A stretch of 56,961 nt of DNA. It comes from Sphingomonas sp. dw_22 (GTDB lineage: Bacteria; Pseudomonadota; Alphaproteobacteria; Sphingomonadales; Sphingomonadaceae). Below the pieces are notes generated by a model. The model saw only the letters and a list, made by a program, of their open reading frames with translations, was not told the origin of the DNA and searched no databases. Below, piece by piece: positions 1 through 6,879 of this stretch. A program made the translations under genes and the position numbers. The DNA is taken from positions 1 to 56,961 of the forward strand of contig NZ_JAAVVE010000025.1 of assembly GCF_018449795.1 (NCBI RefSeq), given 5' to 3'. Numbering within the stretch: position 1 is the stretch's first letter; the number at the start of each line of letters is the position of its first letter.

Positions 1-1786
1 CGGGCGAGGCTTCGAACACGGTGCCGACGCGGTCGCGCAGATCGGCAGGATTGAGGACGGCACGCGGCGTACCCTCGGCGCCCGCCGTCCAATCCGAATG
101 CGCCCCGGCCCGCATCGTCTCGCCCAGCATCGCCAGCACCGTCTCGTCGGAGAGATCGAGCCCGTCCGAGTTGCGGCGCGTGCCGTAGAGATCCCGGGGC
201 AAGGCGATTGCCGGGTGCTTCTGCCCCGGCACCGGCATCGCCCGCACCGCCTCGACCGGATCGGCGACCAGCTCGGCGATCGACACTTCGGGATCGGCGA
301 TCCGGTTGACGAAGGAGGAGTTGGCGCCGTTCTCCAGCAGCCGCCGCACGAGATAGGCAAGCAGCGTCTCGTGCGTGCCGACCGGCGCATAGATGCGGCA
401 CGGCCGGTCCAGCTTCTCCGCCCCCACCACTTCGTCATAGAGCGGCTCGCCCATGCCGTGGAGGCACTGGAACTCATATTTGCCCAGCGCGAAATCCGGC
501 CCGGCCAGGTGATAGATGCTGGCGAGCGTCTGCGCATTGTGCGTCGCGAATTGCGGGAACACCGCATCGGTCGCGGCAAGCAGCCGCCGAGCGCAGGCGA
601 CATAGGCGATGTCGGTATGGATCTTCCGGGTATAGACCGGGAAATCGGCGAGCCCGTCCACCTGGGCGCGCTTGATCTCGGCGTCCCAATAGGCGCCCTT
701 CACCAGCCGCACCATGATCCGCCGCTTCGCGCGCCGGGCGAGATCGACGATCCAGTCGATCACGAAGGGGCAGCGCTTGCCATAGGCCTGGACCACGAAG
801 CCGAGCCCGTTCCACCCGGCCAGATCGGGATCGAGCGCCAGGCTCTCCAGCAGATCGAGCGAGAGTTCCAGCCGGTCGGCCTCCTCCGCATCGATATTGA
901 GGCCGATGTCATAGCCGCGCGCCAGCACCGCTAGCGTCTTCACCCGGGGCAGCAGCTCCTCCATCACCCGCCCCGCCTGCGCGCGCGCATAGCGCGGATG
1001 GAGCGCCGAGAGCTTGATCGAGATGCCCGGCCCCGCATAGACGCCGCGCCCGTCCGATGCCTTGCCGATCGCATGGATCGCCGCCTCGTAATCGCGATAA
1101 TAGCGCTCGGCGTCCGCCGCCGTGGTCGCCGCCTCGCCCAGCATGTCGTAGCTGTACTGGAAGCCGCGCGCCTCCAGCGGACGGGCGCGCTTCAGCGCCT
1201 CGGCGATCGTCTCGCCGGTGACGAACTGCTCGCCCATCATCCGCATCGCCATGTCGACGCCGCGCCGGATCACCGGCTCGCCGGCGCGCGCGATCAGCCG
1301 GGTGAGCGCTGCCGCGAGCCCGGAATCATTGACGCTGCTGGTGAGCTTGCCGGTGACGACCAGCCCCCAGGTCGCGGCGTTGACGAACAGCGAGCGGCCG
1401 TCGCCGATATGGCTCTTCCAGTCCCCGCCAGCGATCTTGTCGCGGATCAGCGCGTCGCGGGTTTCGTCGTCCGGGATGCGCAGCAGCGCCTCGGCCAGGC
1501 ACATCAGCGCCACGCCCTCCTGGCTCGACAGCGCATATTCCTGCACCAGCCCCTCGACGCCGGTGCCGCGATGCTTGGCCCGCAACGCCGTTATCAGCGC
1601 CGTGGCGGTCCCGGCCGCGGCAGCGCGCAGCGGCTCGGGCAACGTCGCCTGGTCGAGCAGCGCGCCCACGCATTCGGACTCCGGCCGGCGATAGGTGGCG
1701 GTGATCGCCCGGCGCAGCGGGGTCTGCTCGCGCACCGGCGGCGCGAAGGCGGCGAAGAGCGGCGGAAGATCGGACGGCTGGACCAT
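1..1786 (-). CDS. putA: Bifunctional proline dehydrogenase / P5C dehydrogenase PutA (C-terminus beyond window)
   Basis: PutA oxidises proline to glutamate in two steps, using an FAD proline dehydrogenase domain and an NAD-dependent P5C dehydrogenase domain. Reading the minus strand from ATG at 1786 gives 595 open codons running off the left edge. The first ~550 residues match the PutA proline dehydrogenase half: an N-terminal helical arm, then the barrel with GPGISIKLSALHPRY, MVRLVKGAYWD, FATHNAQT and the late EFQCLHGMGEPLYDEV and RRLLENGANSSFVN blocks. The aldehyde dehydrogenase half is missing only because the window ends. No ribbon-helix-helix domain precedes the arm, so this PutA is not expected to repress itself. 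The divergent Lrp-type gene at 1909 is the likely regulator. No internal stop was seen. Confidence 0.95.
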   Translation of the reverse strand, partial: MVQPSDLPPLFAAFAPPVREQTPLRRAITATYRRPESECVGALLDQATLPEPLRAAAAGTATALITALRAKHRGTGVEGLVQEYALSSQEGVALMCLAEALLRIPDDETRDALIRDKIAGGDWKSHIGDGRSLFVNAATWGLVVTGKLTSSVNDSGLAAALTRLIARAGEPVIRRGVDMAMRMMGEQFVTGETIAEALKRARPLEARGFQYSYDMLGEAATTAADAERYYRDYEAAIHAIGKASDGRGVYAGPGISIKLSALHPRYARAQAGRVMEELLPRVKTLAVLARGYDIGLNIDAEEADRLELSLDLLESLALDPDLAGWNGLGFVVQAYGKRCPFVIDWIVDLARRAKRRIMVRLVKGAYWDAEIKRAQVDGLADFPVYTRKIHTDIAYVACARRLLAATDAVFPQFATHNAQTLASIYHLAGPDFALGKYEFQCLHGMGEPLYDEVVGAEKLDRPCRIYAPVGTHETLLAYLVRRLLENGANSSFVNRIADPEVSIAELVADPVEAVRAMPVPGQKHPAIALPRDLYGTRRNSDGLDLSDETVLAMLGETMRAGAHSDWTAGAEGTPRAVLNPADLRDRVGTVFEASP

Positions 1787-1908
1787 GGCGGACCTCGGCT
1801 GGGCGGAGACGATGGGCAGGCGCCTAGCAGGAAAGCGCATGGCAATCCGCCCATAGATCGCGTAGATATAGGCCGATCGATCCCGATTTTTAGCCGTTTC
1901 CAGGCAAA

Positions 1909-2382
1909 ATGCCCATGTCATTCCCCATATCCAACACTATAGACTTGTTCGATCGCCGGATCATCGATGCCCTGCGCGAGAACGGCCGGATGCCGGTGAC
2001 CGAGCTCGCGGGCCGGGTCGGCCTGTCCAAGACGCCCTGCCAGATGCGGCTGAAGCGGCTGATCGCGGAAGGGTTCATCCTCGGCTTCCGCGCCGTGACC
2101 GATCCGGCAAAGCTGGACCTCGATCATATCGCCTTCACCGAAGTGAAGCTATCGGACACACGCGAGGCGGCGCTGGCCGAGTTCCGACAGGCCGTGCTCA
2201 AGATTCCCGAAGTCGAGGAATGCCATATGCTGGCCAGCCATTTCGACTATCTGCTGAAGGTCCGCACCTCGGACATACGCCGCTATCGCGAAGTGCTCGG
2301 CGAGCGCATCTCCAGCCTGCCGCACGTCGCCAGCACCTCGACCTTCGTCGTGATGGAGACGATCCGCGACGCGGGGATGTGA
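1909..2382 (+). CDS. putR: Lrp/AsnC family transcriptional regulator, probable PutR
   Basis: 157-residue protein of usual Lrp length. It has an N-terminal winged helix (FDRRIIDALRENGRMP, then the recognition helix around LSKTPCQMRLKRL) and a C-terminal ligand-binding RAM domain, with the conserved ASHFDYLLKVRTSDI block near residue 110. It is divergent from putA across 122 bp. In alphaproteobacteria this arrangement usually marks PutR, the proline-responsive activator of putA, so the specific name rests on context. ATG at 1909 follows a short AGG ribosome binding site; ATG at 1915 is an equally possible start. Confidence 0.85.
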   Translation: MPMSFPISNTIDLFDRRIIDALRENGRMPVTELAGRVGLSKTPCQMRLKRLIAEGFILGFRAVTDPAKLDLDHIAFTEVKLSDTREAALAEFRQAVLKIPEVEECHMLASHFDYLLKVRTSDIRRYREVLGERISSLPHVASTSTFVVMETIRDAGM

Positions 2383-2420
2383 GGGGTTCGCACTGCGAGG
2401 GACGCAACGAGCCCCCCTAC

Positions 2421-2531
2421 CGTCACCCCTGCCAAAGTGCCGGGGTCTACCGCGCGGCTGGGAGAGCCACTCGAAGCTTGGAGAAACTCGTTCGCAGAGG
2501 AGCGGCCCCCGGGCACTTCGGCCGCGGTGAC
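2421..2531. repeat. Dispersed palindromic repeat, family A (degenerate copy)
   Basis: This stretch matches the element at 5401-5510 over its whole length, including the non-palindromic middle (GCGGCTGGGAGAGCC). Its two outer arms have several mismatches to each other, so it looks like an older copy. It fills most of the gap between putR and the convergent thioesterase gene. Confidence 0.75.
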
Positions 2532-2564
2532 CGGGAAAATGGGAACAGCGGCGCCCCGCGCCCG

Positions 2565-2984
2565 CTATTCGCCCTTAACGAAGAACCGGTCGATCACGTC
2601 CTTCGCCACGCGCGCCGGCTTCAGCGTCTCGGCATCCACGCAGCACCAGCTCGACTTGACCTCGGCCAGCACTTCGCCGCCGCGCCGGATCACCGTCTCG
2701 TAGAATGCCCGCGCGCCCTGCACCTTTTCCAGCAGCACGGTCGCGACGACATCGTCGTCGAGGAAGGCCGGCCGGCGATAGGTGATCTCATGCTTCAGCG
2801 CGACCCACAGATGCTGCGCCACCGCTTCCACCGGCGCCAGATGCTGCCAGTGGCTGATAACGGCGGCCTGCACCCATTTGAGATAAGAGGCATTGTTCAC
2901 ATGCCCCATGAAATCGATATCGTCCTGCGCGACGTCGACGCGGAAATCATAGGGTTGGGCGATGCTGGTCACGGCCTCCGCCAT
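2565..2984 (-). CDS. Acyl-CoA thioesterase, 4-hydroxybenzoyl-CoA thioesterase (YbgC/FadM) type
   Basis: 139-residue single hot-dog domain. Near the N-terminus it carries DIDFMGHVNNASYLKWVQ, the classic 4HBT motif with the catalytic Asp and the HVNN turn. The later HEITYRRPAFLDDDV and GGEVLAEVKSSWCCVDAET stretches also fit the family. Such enzymes hydrolyse acyl-CoA thioesters in the cytoplasm; the substrate cannot be read from sequence. I chose ATG at 2984 because the 39-residue upstream extension has no family similarity and no ribosome binding site. The gene is divergent from the GH105 gene, and its link to the glycan locus is uncertain. Confidence 0.85.
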   Translation of the reverse strand: MAEAVTSIAQPYDFRVDVAQDDIDFMGHVNNASYLKWVQAAVISHWQHLAPVEAVAQHLWVALKHEITYRRPAFLDDDVVATVLLEKVQGARAFYETVIRRGGEVLAEVKSSWCCVDAETLKPARVAKDVIDRFFVKGE

Positions 2985-3088
2985 AGCAGAATCGGGCCGC
3001 CGCAGCGAGATAATTCCCCCTTGTTGCACCGAAGCCACGCTTCCCGCCGGGAAACGCCGATGCCGTAGCGTCACTCCTTCGGGTGAAA

Positions 3089-3101
3089 TTGGCCTTACCA
3101 C
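3089..3101 (+). promoter_or_regulatory. Predicted GntR operator, site 1 (GH105 gene)
   Basis: TTGGCCTTACCAC, read toward the GH105 gene. It matches three further sites at 9829, 11785 and 12648 and lies 74 bp before the chosen GTG start. No good -35 box sits beside it, unlike the other three sites. FadR-subfamily operators usually follow TGGT-N3-ACCA, which this fits with one altered base. Confidence 0.6.
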
Positions 3102-3174
3102 TTGACTTGACGAGCGCGGGCCAACATCGTCGCCGCAAGCTGCGATGACAGCGGTAGCAAGGGGAGATGCGGGC

Positions 3175-4344
3175 GTGAGAATCGGGTTCGGCTGGGCGTT
3201 GGCGGCCCTGGCATTGGCGACGGCCTATGATCCTCCCGCACCCGCCGCCATCCGGCAAGCGCCCGCAGCCCTGCCCGATCGCGCCCAGCTCCGCGCCTCG
3301 ATCGAGCGCATGGCCGACTGGCAGCTCGCCCATCTCGACAATCTCGATTATATCCCGCTCGCCCGCCCCAGCACCAAAGACCCACGCGACTGGCAACAGG
3401 CCGCCTTCTGGGTCGGCCTCACCGCGGTAGCCGATCGATCGGCCAGCCCGCGCTACCGCGACGCCATCCTCGCGACCGGGCACAAGCTCGGCTGGGCTTT
3501 GGGCGGCCGCCTCTATCATGCCGACGATCACCTGATCGGGGCCGTCTGGCTCTGGGCCGCACGGCACGGCGCAGGCGAAGATGCCCTCAAGCCGATGCGC
3601 GCCAGCTTCGACAGGATCCTGGCGAAGCCGCTCGACCACGACCTGCTCTTCATCGCCCCGCCCCAGGGCGGCGATCCGGAATGCACCACGCGCTGGTGCT
3701 GGTGCGACGCCTTGTTCATGGCCCCGCCGACGCTCTACGCGCTCAGCCGCCAGACCGGCGACAAGCGCTATGCCGCTTTCGCGCACCGCGAGTTCCTGGC
3801 GACGACCGACCTGCTCTTCGATCGCAAGGAGAGCCTCTATTTCCGCGACAGCCGCTTCTTCGCTCAGCGCGGCGCGCATGGCGAGAAACTGTTCTGGAGC
3901 CGCGGCAATGGCTGGGTGCTTTCCGGCCTCGCCCGGCTGATCCCGGAGCTGGCGCCGAACGATCCGCGCCGGCCCTATTATGTGAAGCTGTTCAAGACGA
4001 TGGCCGAACGGCTGCTCCCGCTCCAGCGCGCCAACGGCTATTGGCCGCCCTCGCTGCTCGCCGATCCGAACCGCTCGGCGGACGAGACCAGCGGCACCGG
4101 CTTCTACGTCCATGGCCTCGCCTGGGGCATCAAGGCCGGGCTGCTGCCGCGCGATCGCTACCTGCCCGCCGTCGCGCGCGGCTGGGCGGCGCTGGAGCGC
4201 GCGGTCCAGCCCGACGGGCGGCTCGGCTGGGTGCAGCAGGTCAGCGACCGGCCCGACGCGGTGAACGCGCAGGACACCCAGCTCTACGGCGTCGGCGCCT
4301 ATCTGCTGGCCGGCGCGGCGGTTTACGATCTCGCGGAGAAATGA
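3175..4344 (+). CDS. Secreted glycoside hydrolase family 88/105 (unsaturated uronyl hydrolase)
   Basis: 389-residue protein with an (alpha/alpha)6 barrel typical of GH105/GH88. These hydrolases remove the unsaturated uronic acid left at the non-reducing end of oligosaccharides by polysaccharide lyases. The hallmark WCWCDALFMAPPTLYAL block contains the likely catalytic Asp near residue 178; FWSRGNGWVLSGLARL and DETSGTGFYVHGLAWGIK follow as in the family. I chose GTG at 3175: it has an AAGGGGAG ribosome binding site 8 nt upstream and starts a short signal peptide (MRIGFGWALAALALATA). An in-frame ATG at 3145 lacks a site. Its stop overlaps the next gene by 4 bp, so the two are cotranscribed. The exact uronide substrate is not readable. 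Confidence 0.88.
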   Translation: MRIGFGWALAALALATAYDPPAPAAIRQAPAALPDRAQLRASIERMADWQLAHLDNLDYIPLARPSTKDPRDWQQAAFWVGLTAVADRSASPRYRDAILATGHKLGWALGGRLYHADDHLIGAVWLWAARHGAGEDALKPMRASFDRILAKPLDHDLLFIAPPQGGDPECTTRWCWCDALFMAPPTLYALSRQTGDKRYAAFAHREFLATTDLLFDRKESLYFRDSRFFAQRGAHGEKLFWSRGNGWVLSGLARLIPELAPNDPRRPYYVKLFKTMAERLLPLQRANGYWPPSLLADPNRSADETSGTGFYVHGLAWGIKAGLLPRDRYLPAVARGWAALERAVQPDGRLGWVQQVSDRPDAVNAQDTQLYGVGAYLLAGAAVYDLAEK

Positions 4345-5309
4345 CGATGAAGCGCATCTTCTGGCTCGCCATGCCCCTGCTCCTCGCCGCCGCGCCCGGC
4401 CAGGACGGCACCCCGCCCTTCGCCAGGGCGACGCTCAACGTCCAGCAGGGCGGCACGCGCGGCGCCGACGGCAAGGTGAATGGCGGCAGCTTCGCCCAGG
4501 TCGAGAGCTTCGACGTCCCCGCCGATCACCAGATCCACGATCAGCTCATCGCCTTCGAAGGGCCGGGCTGGGAATCGGACAAGGTGGCCTATCGCCTCTA
4601 TCTCGACGAGCGGAACGTCCCCGACATCTATGGCAAGCGCCAGCCCGGGGCGATCCTGCCGAAGATCGGCATGGGGCATGACGATTATCACACGCTCGCC
4701 GACTGGGGGATGGACGTGTTCCAGGTCGATCAGTCGCTCGGCATGGGCGGCATCGGCGTGCTGCGCGACGGCAAGGTGACCCAACTCGGCCGCTCGGCCA
4801 TCCATGCCGAAGCGCGTTCGATCGGGACGACAGCGGCGGTCGATGTCCATAACGCGGGCTTTCCCGGTGCCGGCGGGGCGGCGGACCTCAAGACGCGCTA
4901 TGCGATCAGCCCCGGCTCGCGGGTGACGATGGTGACAGCGGCGGCGAACGGCGCGGTGCCGCGCATGGTCGCCGGGCTGACGCTGCACGACGGCATGACC
5001 CAGGTGAAGGGCGGCACCGGCCGTTGGCGTTATTTCGGCACATGGGGCAGGCAGAGCCTCGCCAAGGACGATCTCGGCATCGTCCTCTTCTATCGCGCCG
5101 GCGATGCGGTGCAGGCCGGCACCAACAACGGCTCGCTGTTCGTCGAATTCTGCGACCCCGCCCGTATCCGCTACGCCTTCGCCGCCGCCTGGGTGCAGGA
5201 GCCCGACGCGCCCAAGACGCTCGATGCGTTCAAGGCCTGGGCCGATGCGACCGCCGCCGGCATGGACAAGCAAAAGGAGGGCGCGGGAACCTGCAAGCGC
5301 CCGGAATAA
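4341..5309 (+). CDS. DUF4861-like secreted protein of the glycan locus
   Basis: 322-residue protein beginning at ATG 4341, overlapping the GH105 stop in an ATGA. An N-terminal signal peptide (MTMKRIFWLAMPLLLAAAPG) predicts export. The body is beta-rich, with VPADHQIHDQLIAFEGPGWE, YRLYLDERNVPDIYGK and a DDYHTLADWGMDVFQV stretch. This pattern and the GH105 pairing recall the DUF4861 family found in pectin, ulvan and other uronate-glycan loci. The biochemical role of that family is not known to me. A longer upstream open frame back to 3681 only shadows GH105. It probably acts in the periplasm on the same oligosaccharides; that is inference. Confidence 0.75.
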   Translation: MTMKRIFWLAMPLLLAAAPGQDGTPPFARATLNVQQGGTRGADGKVNGGSFAQVESFDVPADHQIHDQLIAFEGPGWESDKVAYRLYLDERNVPDIYGKRQPGAILPKIGMGHDDYHTLADWGMDVFQVDQSLGMGGIGVLRDGKVTQLGRSAIHAEARSIGTTAAVDVHNAGFPGAGGAADLKTRYAISPGSRVTMVTAAANGAVPRMVAGLTLHDGMTQVKGGTGRWRYFGTWGRQSLAKDDLGIVLFYRAGDAVQAGTNNGSLFVEFCDPARIRYAFAAAWVQEPDAPKTLDAFKAWADATAAGMDKQKEGAGTCKRPE

Positions 5310-5400
5310 GGCTGGAAAGATAGGATTTCGCCTGCGAGGGTGGCGAAGCTCTTTCTCATCGCGAACAGCATTGGCGTCTCGGGACGCCCCTGACCTCCAT

Positions 5401-5510
5401 CGTCACCCCGGCCGAAGTGCCGGGGTCCACCATGCGGCTGGGAGAGCCGCTGGAACTTAGAGAGGCTCGCTCATGGAGGAGCGGACCCCGGCACTTCGGC
5501 CGGGGTGACG
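5401..5510. repeat. Dispersed palindromic repeat, family A (intact copy)
   Basis: A 28-bp perfect inverted repeat (arms 5401-5428 and 5483-5510, starting CGTCACCCCGGCCGAAGTGC) flanks a 54-bp middle. Each arm is itself close to a REP-type hairpin. The element sits between the convergent ends of the DUF4861 gene and the lyase gene, as expected for a BIME-like element. Single-arm relatives lie at 39430 and 40461. Confidence 0.85.
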
Positions 5511-5587
5511 GATGAGGGATTATCGTCCTCACACGCGCGAGACCCGCGACCTTTGTGACTTTAGGGTAACCGGCTACCGCCCAGCGC

Positions 5588-6868
5588 CTATTTCGGCAGG
5601 TCCGGACCTTCCTCGCTGCTGCCGGCCTTCAGGAAGCGCTTGAGCTCCGAAGCCTCGGTCGCCGTATAGGGCCCGTCCGGCCAGGCGCGCTTCGCCCGGC
5701 GCAGCACCTCGTCCAGCTCGCCGGTGCCCGGCCGCAGCTCCTTGTACGGCCAGCTCGCGACATTGCTGCGATAGGCGGCGAGAAAATCGGTCGTCCGCCG
5801 CAGCCCCTTGCCGCTCGGATCGGCATAGTTCCACAGGTCCACGCCGATGCAGCTTCCCATCTCCGCCACGTCATAGGCGGCGAGCAGCGCATAGATCGAA
5901 TAATGCAGGCTGCGCGTCCGGGTCAGCTCCTGGGGTAGCTTGCCCTCGGGCGTGAACTGCGGCGCGATCCGGCGCTTGGGAAAGGCATCGACGATCGCCT
6001 TGGTCACATCCGGCCGCCGCGCGAACAGCGCGAACTGCGCCGCCTGGGCGTCGAACCACATGGCATGGTTGTTCTTCGCCCCATCCTCGGCCTTGCCGTT
6101 GGAGCTGGAGCGCATCCAGTCGACATAGTCGCCGAACCATTTCTCCAGGCCCTTCTGCTCGGAAGCGGTCAGCTTGCCCGAAGGTCCGATCAGCCCGGTC
6201 CCGTCGACCACGCGCTGGAGCCGCGTCGTATCGATGATCCCCTCGGCCCGCCCGGTCTCGCGCCCCGGCACGGCCTGGGCGAAGTTCATGTTCGGATTCA
6301 TCCGCGTCGCGGGATCCAGGAACCAGGTCCGCAACAGGCTGGCGGCGCGGCCGGCATAGCGGGCCTCGCCGGTGAAATAATAGGCCAGCGCCAGCGTCTC
6401 GACATCAGCGCTCATCGAATCGAGATCGGCGACATCGTACTTGTCGCTCGACCGATCCGGATTGATCTCGCCGTCGCGCCGGATGAACGGCATGCCGTCC
6501 GGCCTGGACGGGTCCGGCCACCAATAGGGGCCGACGCTCAGATAATCGTGGCGATCGCCCGAGGGCGGGATCACCTTCTTGTCCACCACGGTATAAAGCG
6601 GATGCCGCATCGCCGCCTCCGCCTGGGCGACCAGCGCCTTGTAGGCGGCGGCCACCGCCGGATCGCTCTCGCGGCCGGCCTTCAGCCGCTCCAGCACGTC
6701 GGGCACGAAGAAAAAAGTCCTGCGCCCGCCAAAGGCCGCGGAATATCCTTCCACGCCCTGGCAGACCGGCTGCGGGGGGTTGGGGCCAGGGGAGGCGTTC
6801 CCGGCTCGGGGTGCAGTCTGCGACGCGGCGGCCGCCAGCAGGACGAGGGAAACAAGGGATTTGCGCAC
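5588..6868 (-). CDS. Secreted alginate-lyase-fold polysaccharide lyase (PL38-like)
   Basis: 426-residue protein with a signal peptide and the alginate lyase (PF05426-type) alpha/alpha toroid. Landmarks are HDYLSVGPYWWPDP at 107-120, AKNNHAMWFDAQ with the candidate catalytic His at 268, and TRTRSLHYSIYALLAAYD further on with the likely Tyr. Proteins of this type cleave beta-1,4-linked uronates by elimination. The PL38 assignment is from general resemblance; alginate, glucuronan or another uronate chain are all possible. It lies 11 bp after the TonB receptor gene on the same strand, so the two form one transcript. Its product would be a substrate for the GH105 enzyme. The preceding stretch to 5310 holds only repeat family A. 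Confidence 0.8.
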   Translation of the reverse strand: MRKSLVSLVLLAAAASQTAPRAGNASPGPNPPQPVCQGVEGYSAAFGGRRTFFFVPDVLERLKAGRESDPAVAAAYKALVAQAEAAMRHPLYTVVDKKVIPPSGDRHDYLSVGPYWWPDPSRPDGMPFIRRDGEINPDRSSDKYDVADLDSMSADVETLALAYYFTGEARYAGRAASLLRTWFLDPATRMNPNMNFAQAVPGRETGRAEGIIDTTRLQRVVDGTGLIGPSGKLTASEQKGLEKWFGDYVDWMRSSSNGKAEDGAKNNHAMWFDAQAAQFALFARRPDVTKAIVDAFPKRRIAPQFTPEGKLPQELTRTRSLHYSIYALLAAYDVAEMGSCIGVDLWNYADPSGKGLRRTTDFLAAYRSNVASWPYKELRPGTGELDEVLRRAKRAWPDGPYTATEASELKRFLKAGSSEEGPDLPK

Positions 6869-6879
6869 AGGTCTTCCCC

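Noticed and set aside
474..1673. Short open frames on both strands over the putA region
   Set aside because: The real gene is the minus-strand frame from 1786 through the window edge, which has no stop here and so looks absent when only closed frames are considered.
3681..4340. Long N-terminal extension of the DUF4861 gene
   Set aside because: It lies in another frame of GH105; the signal peptide at 4341 fits a real start.
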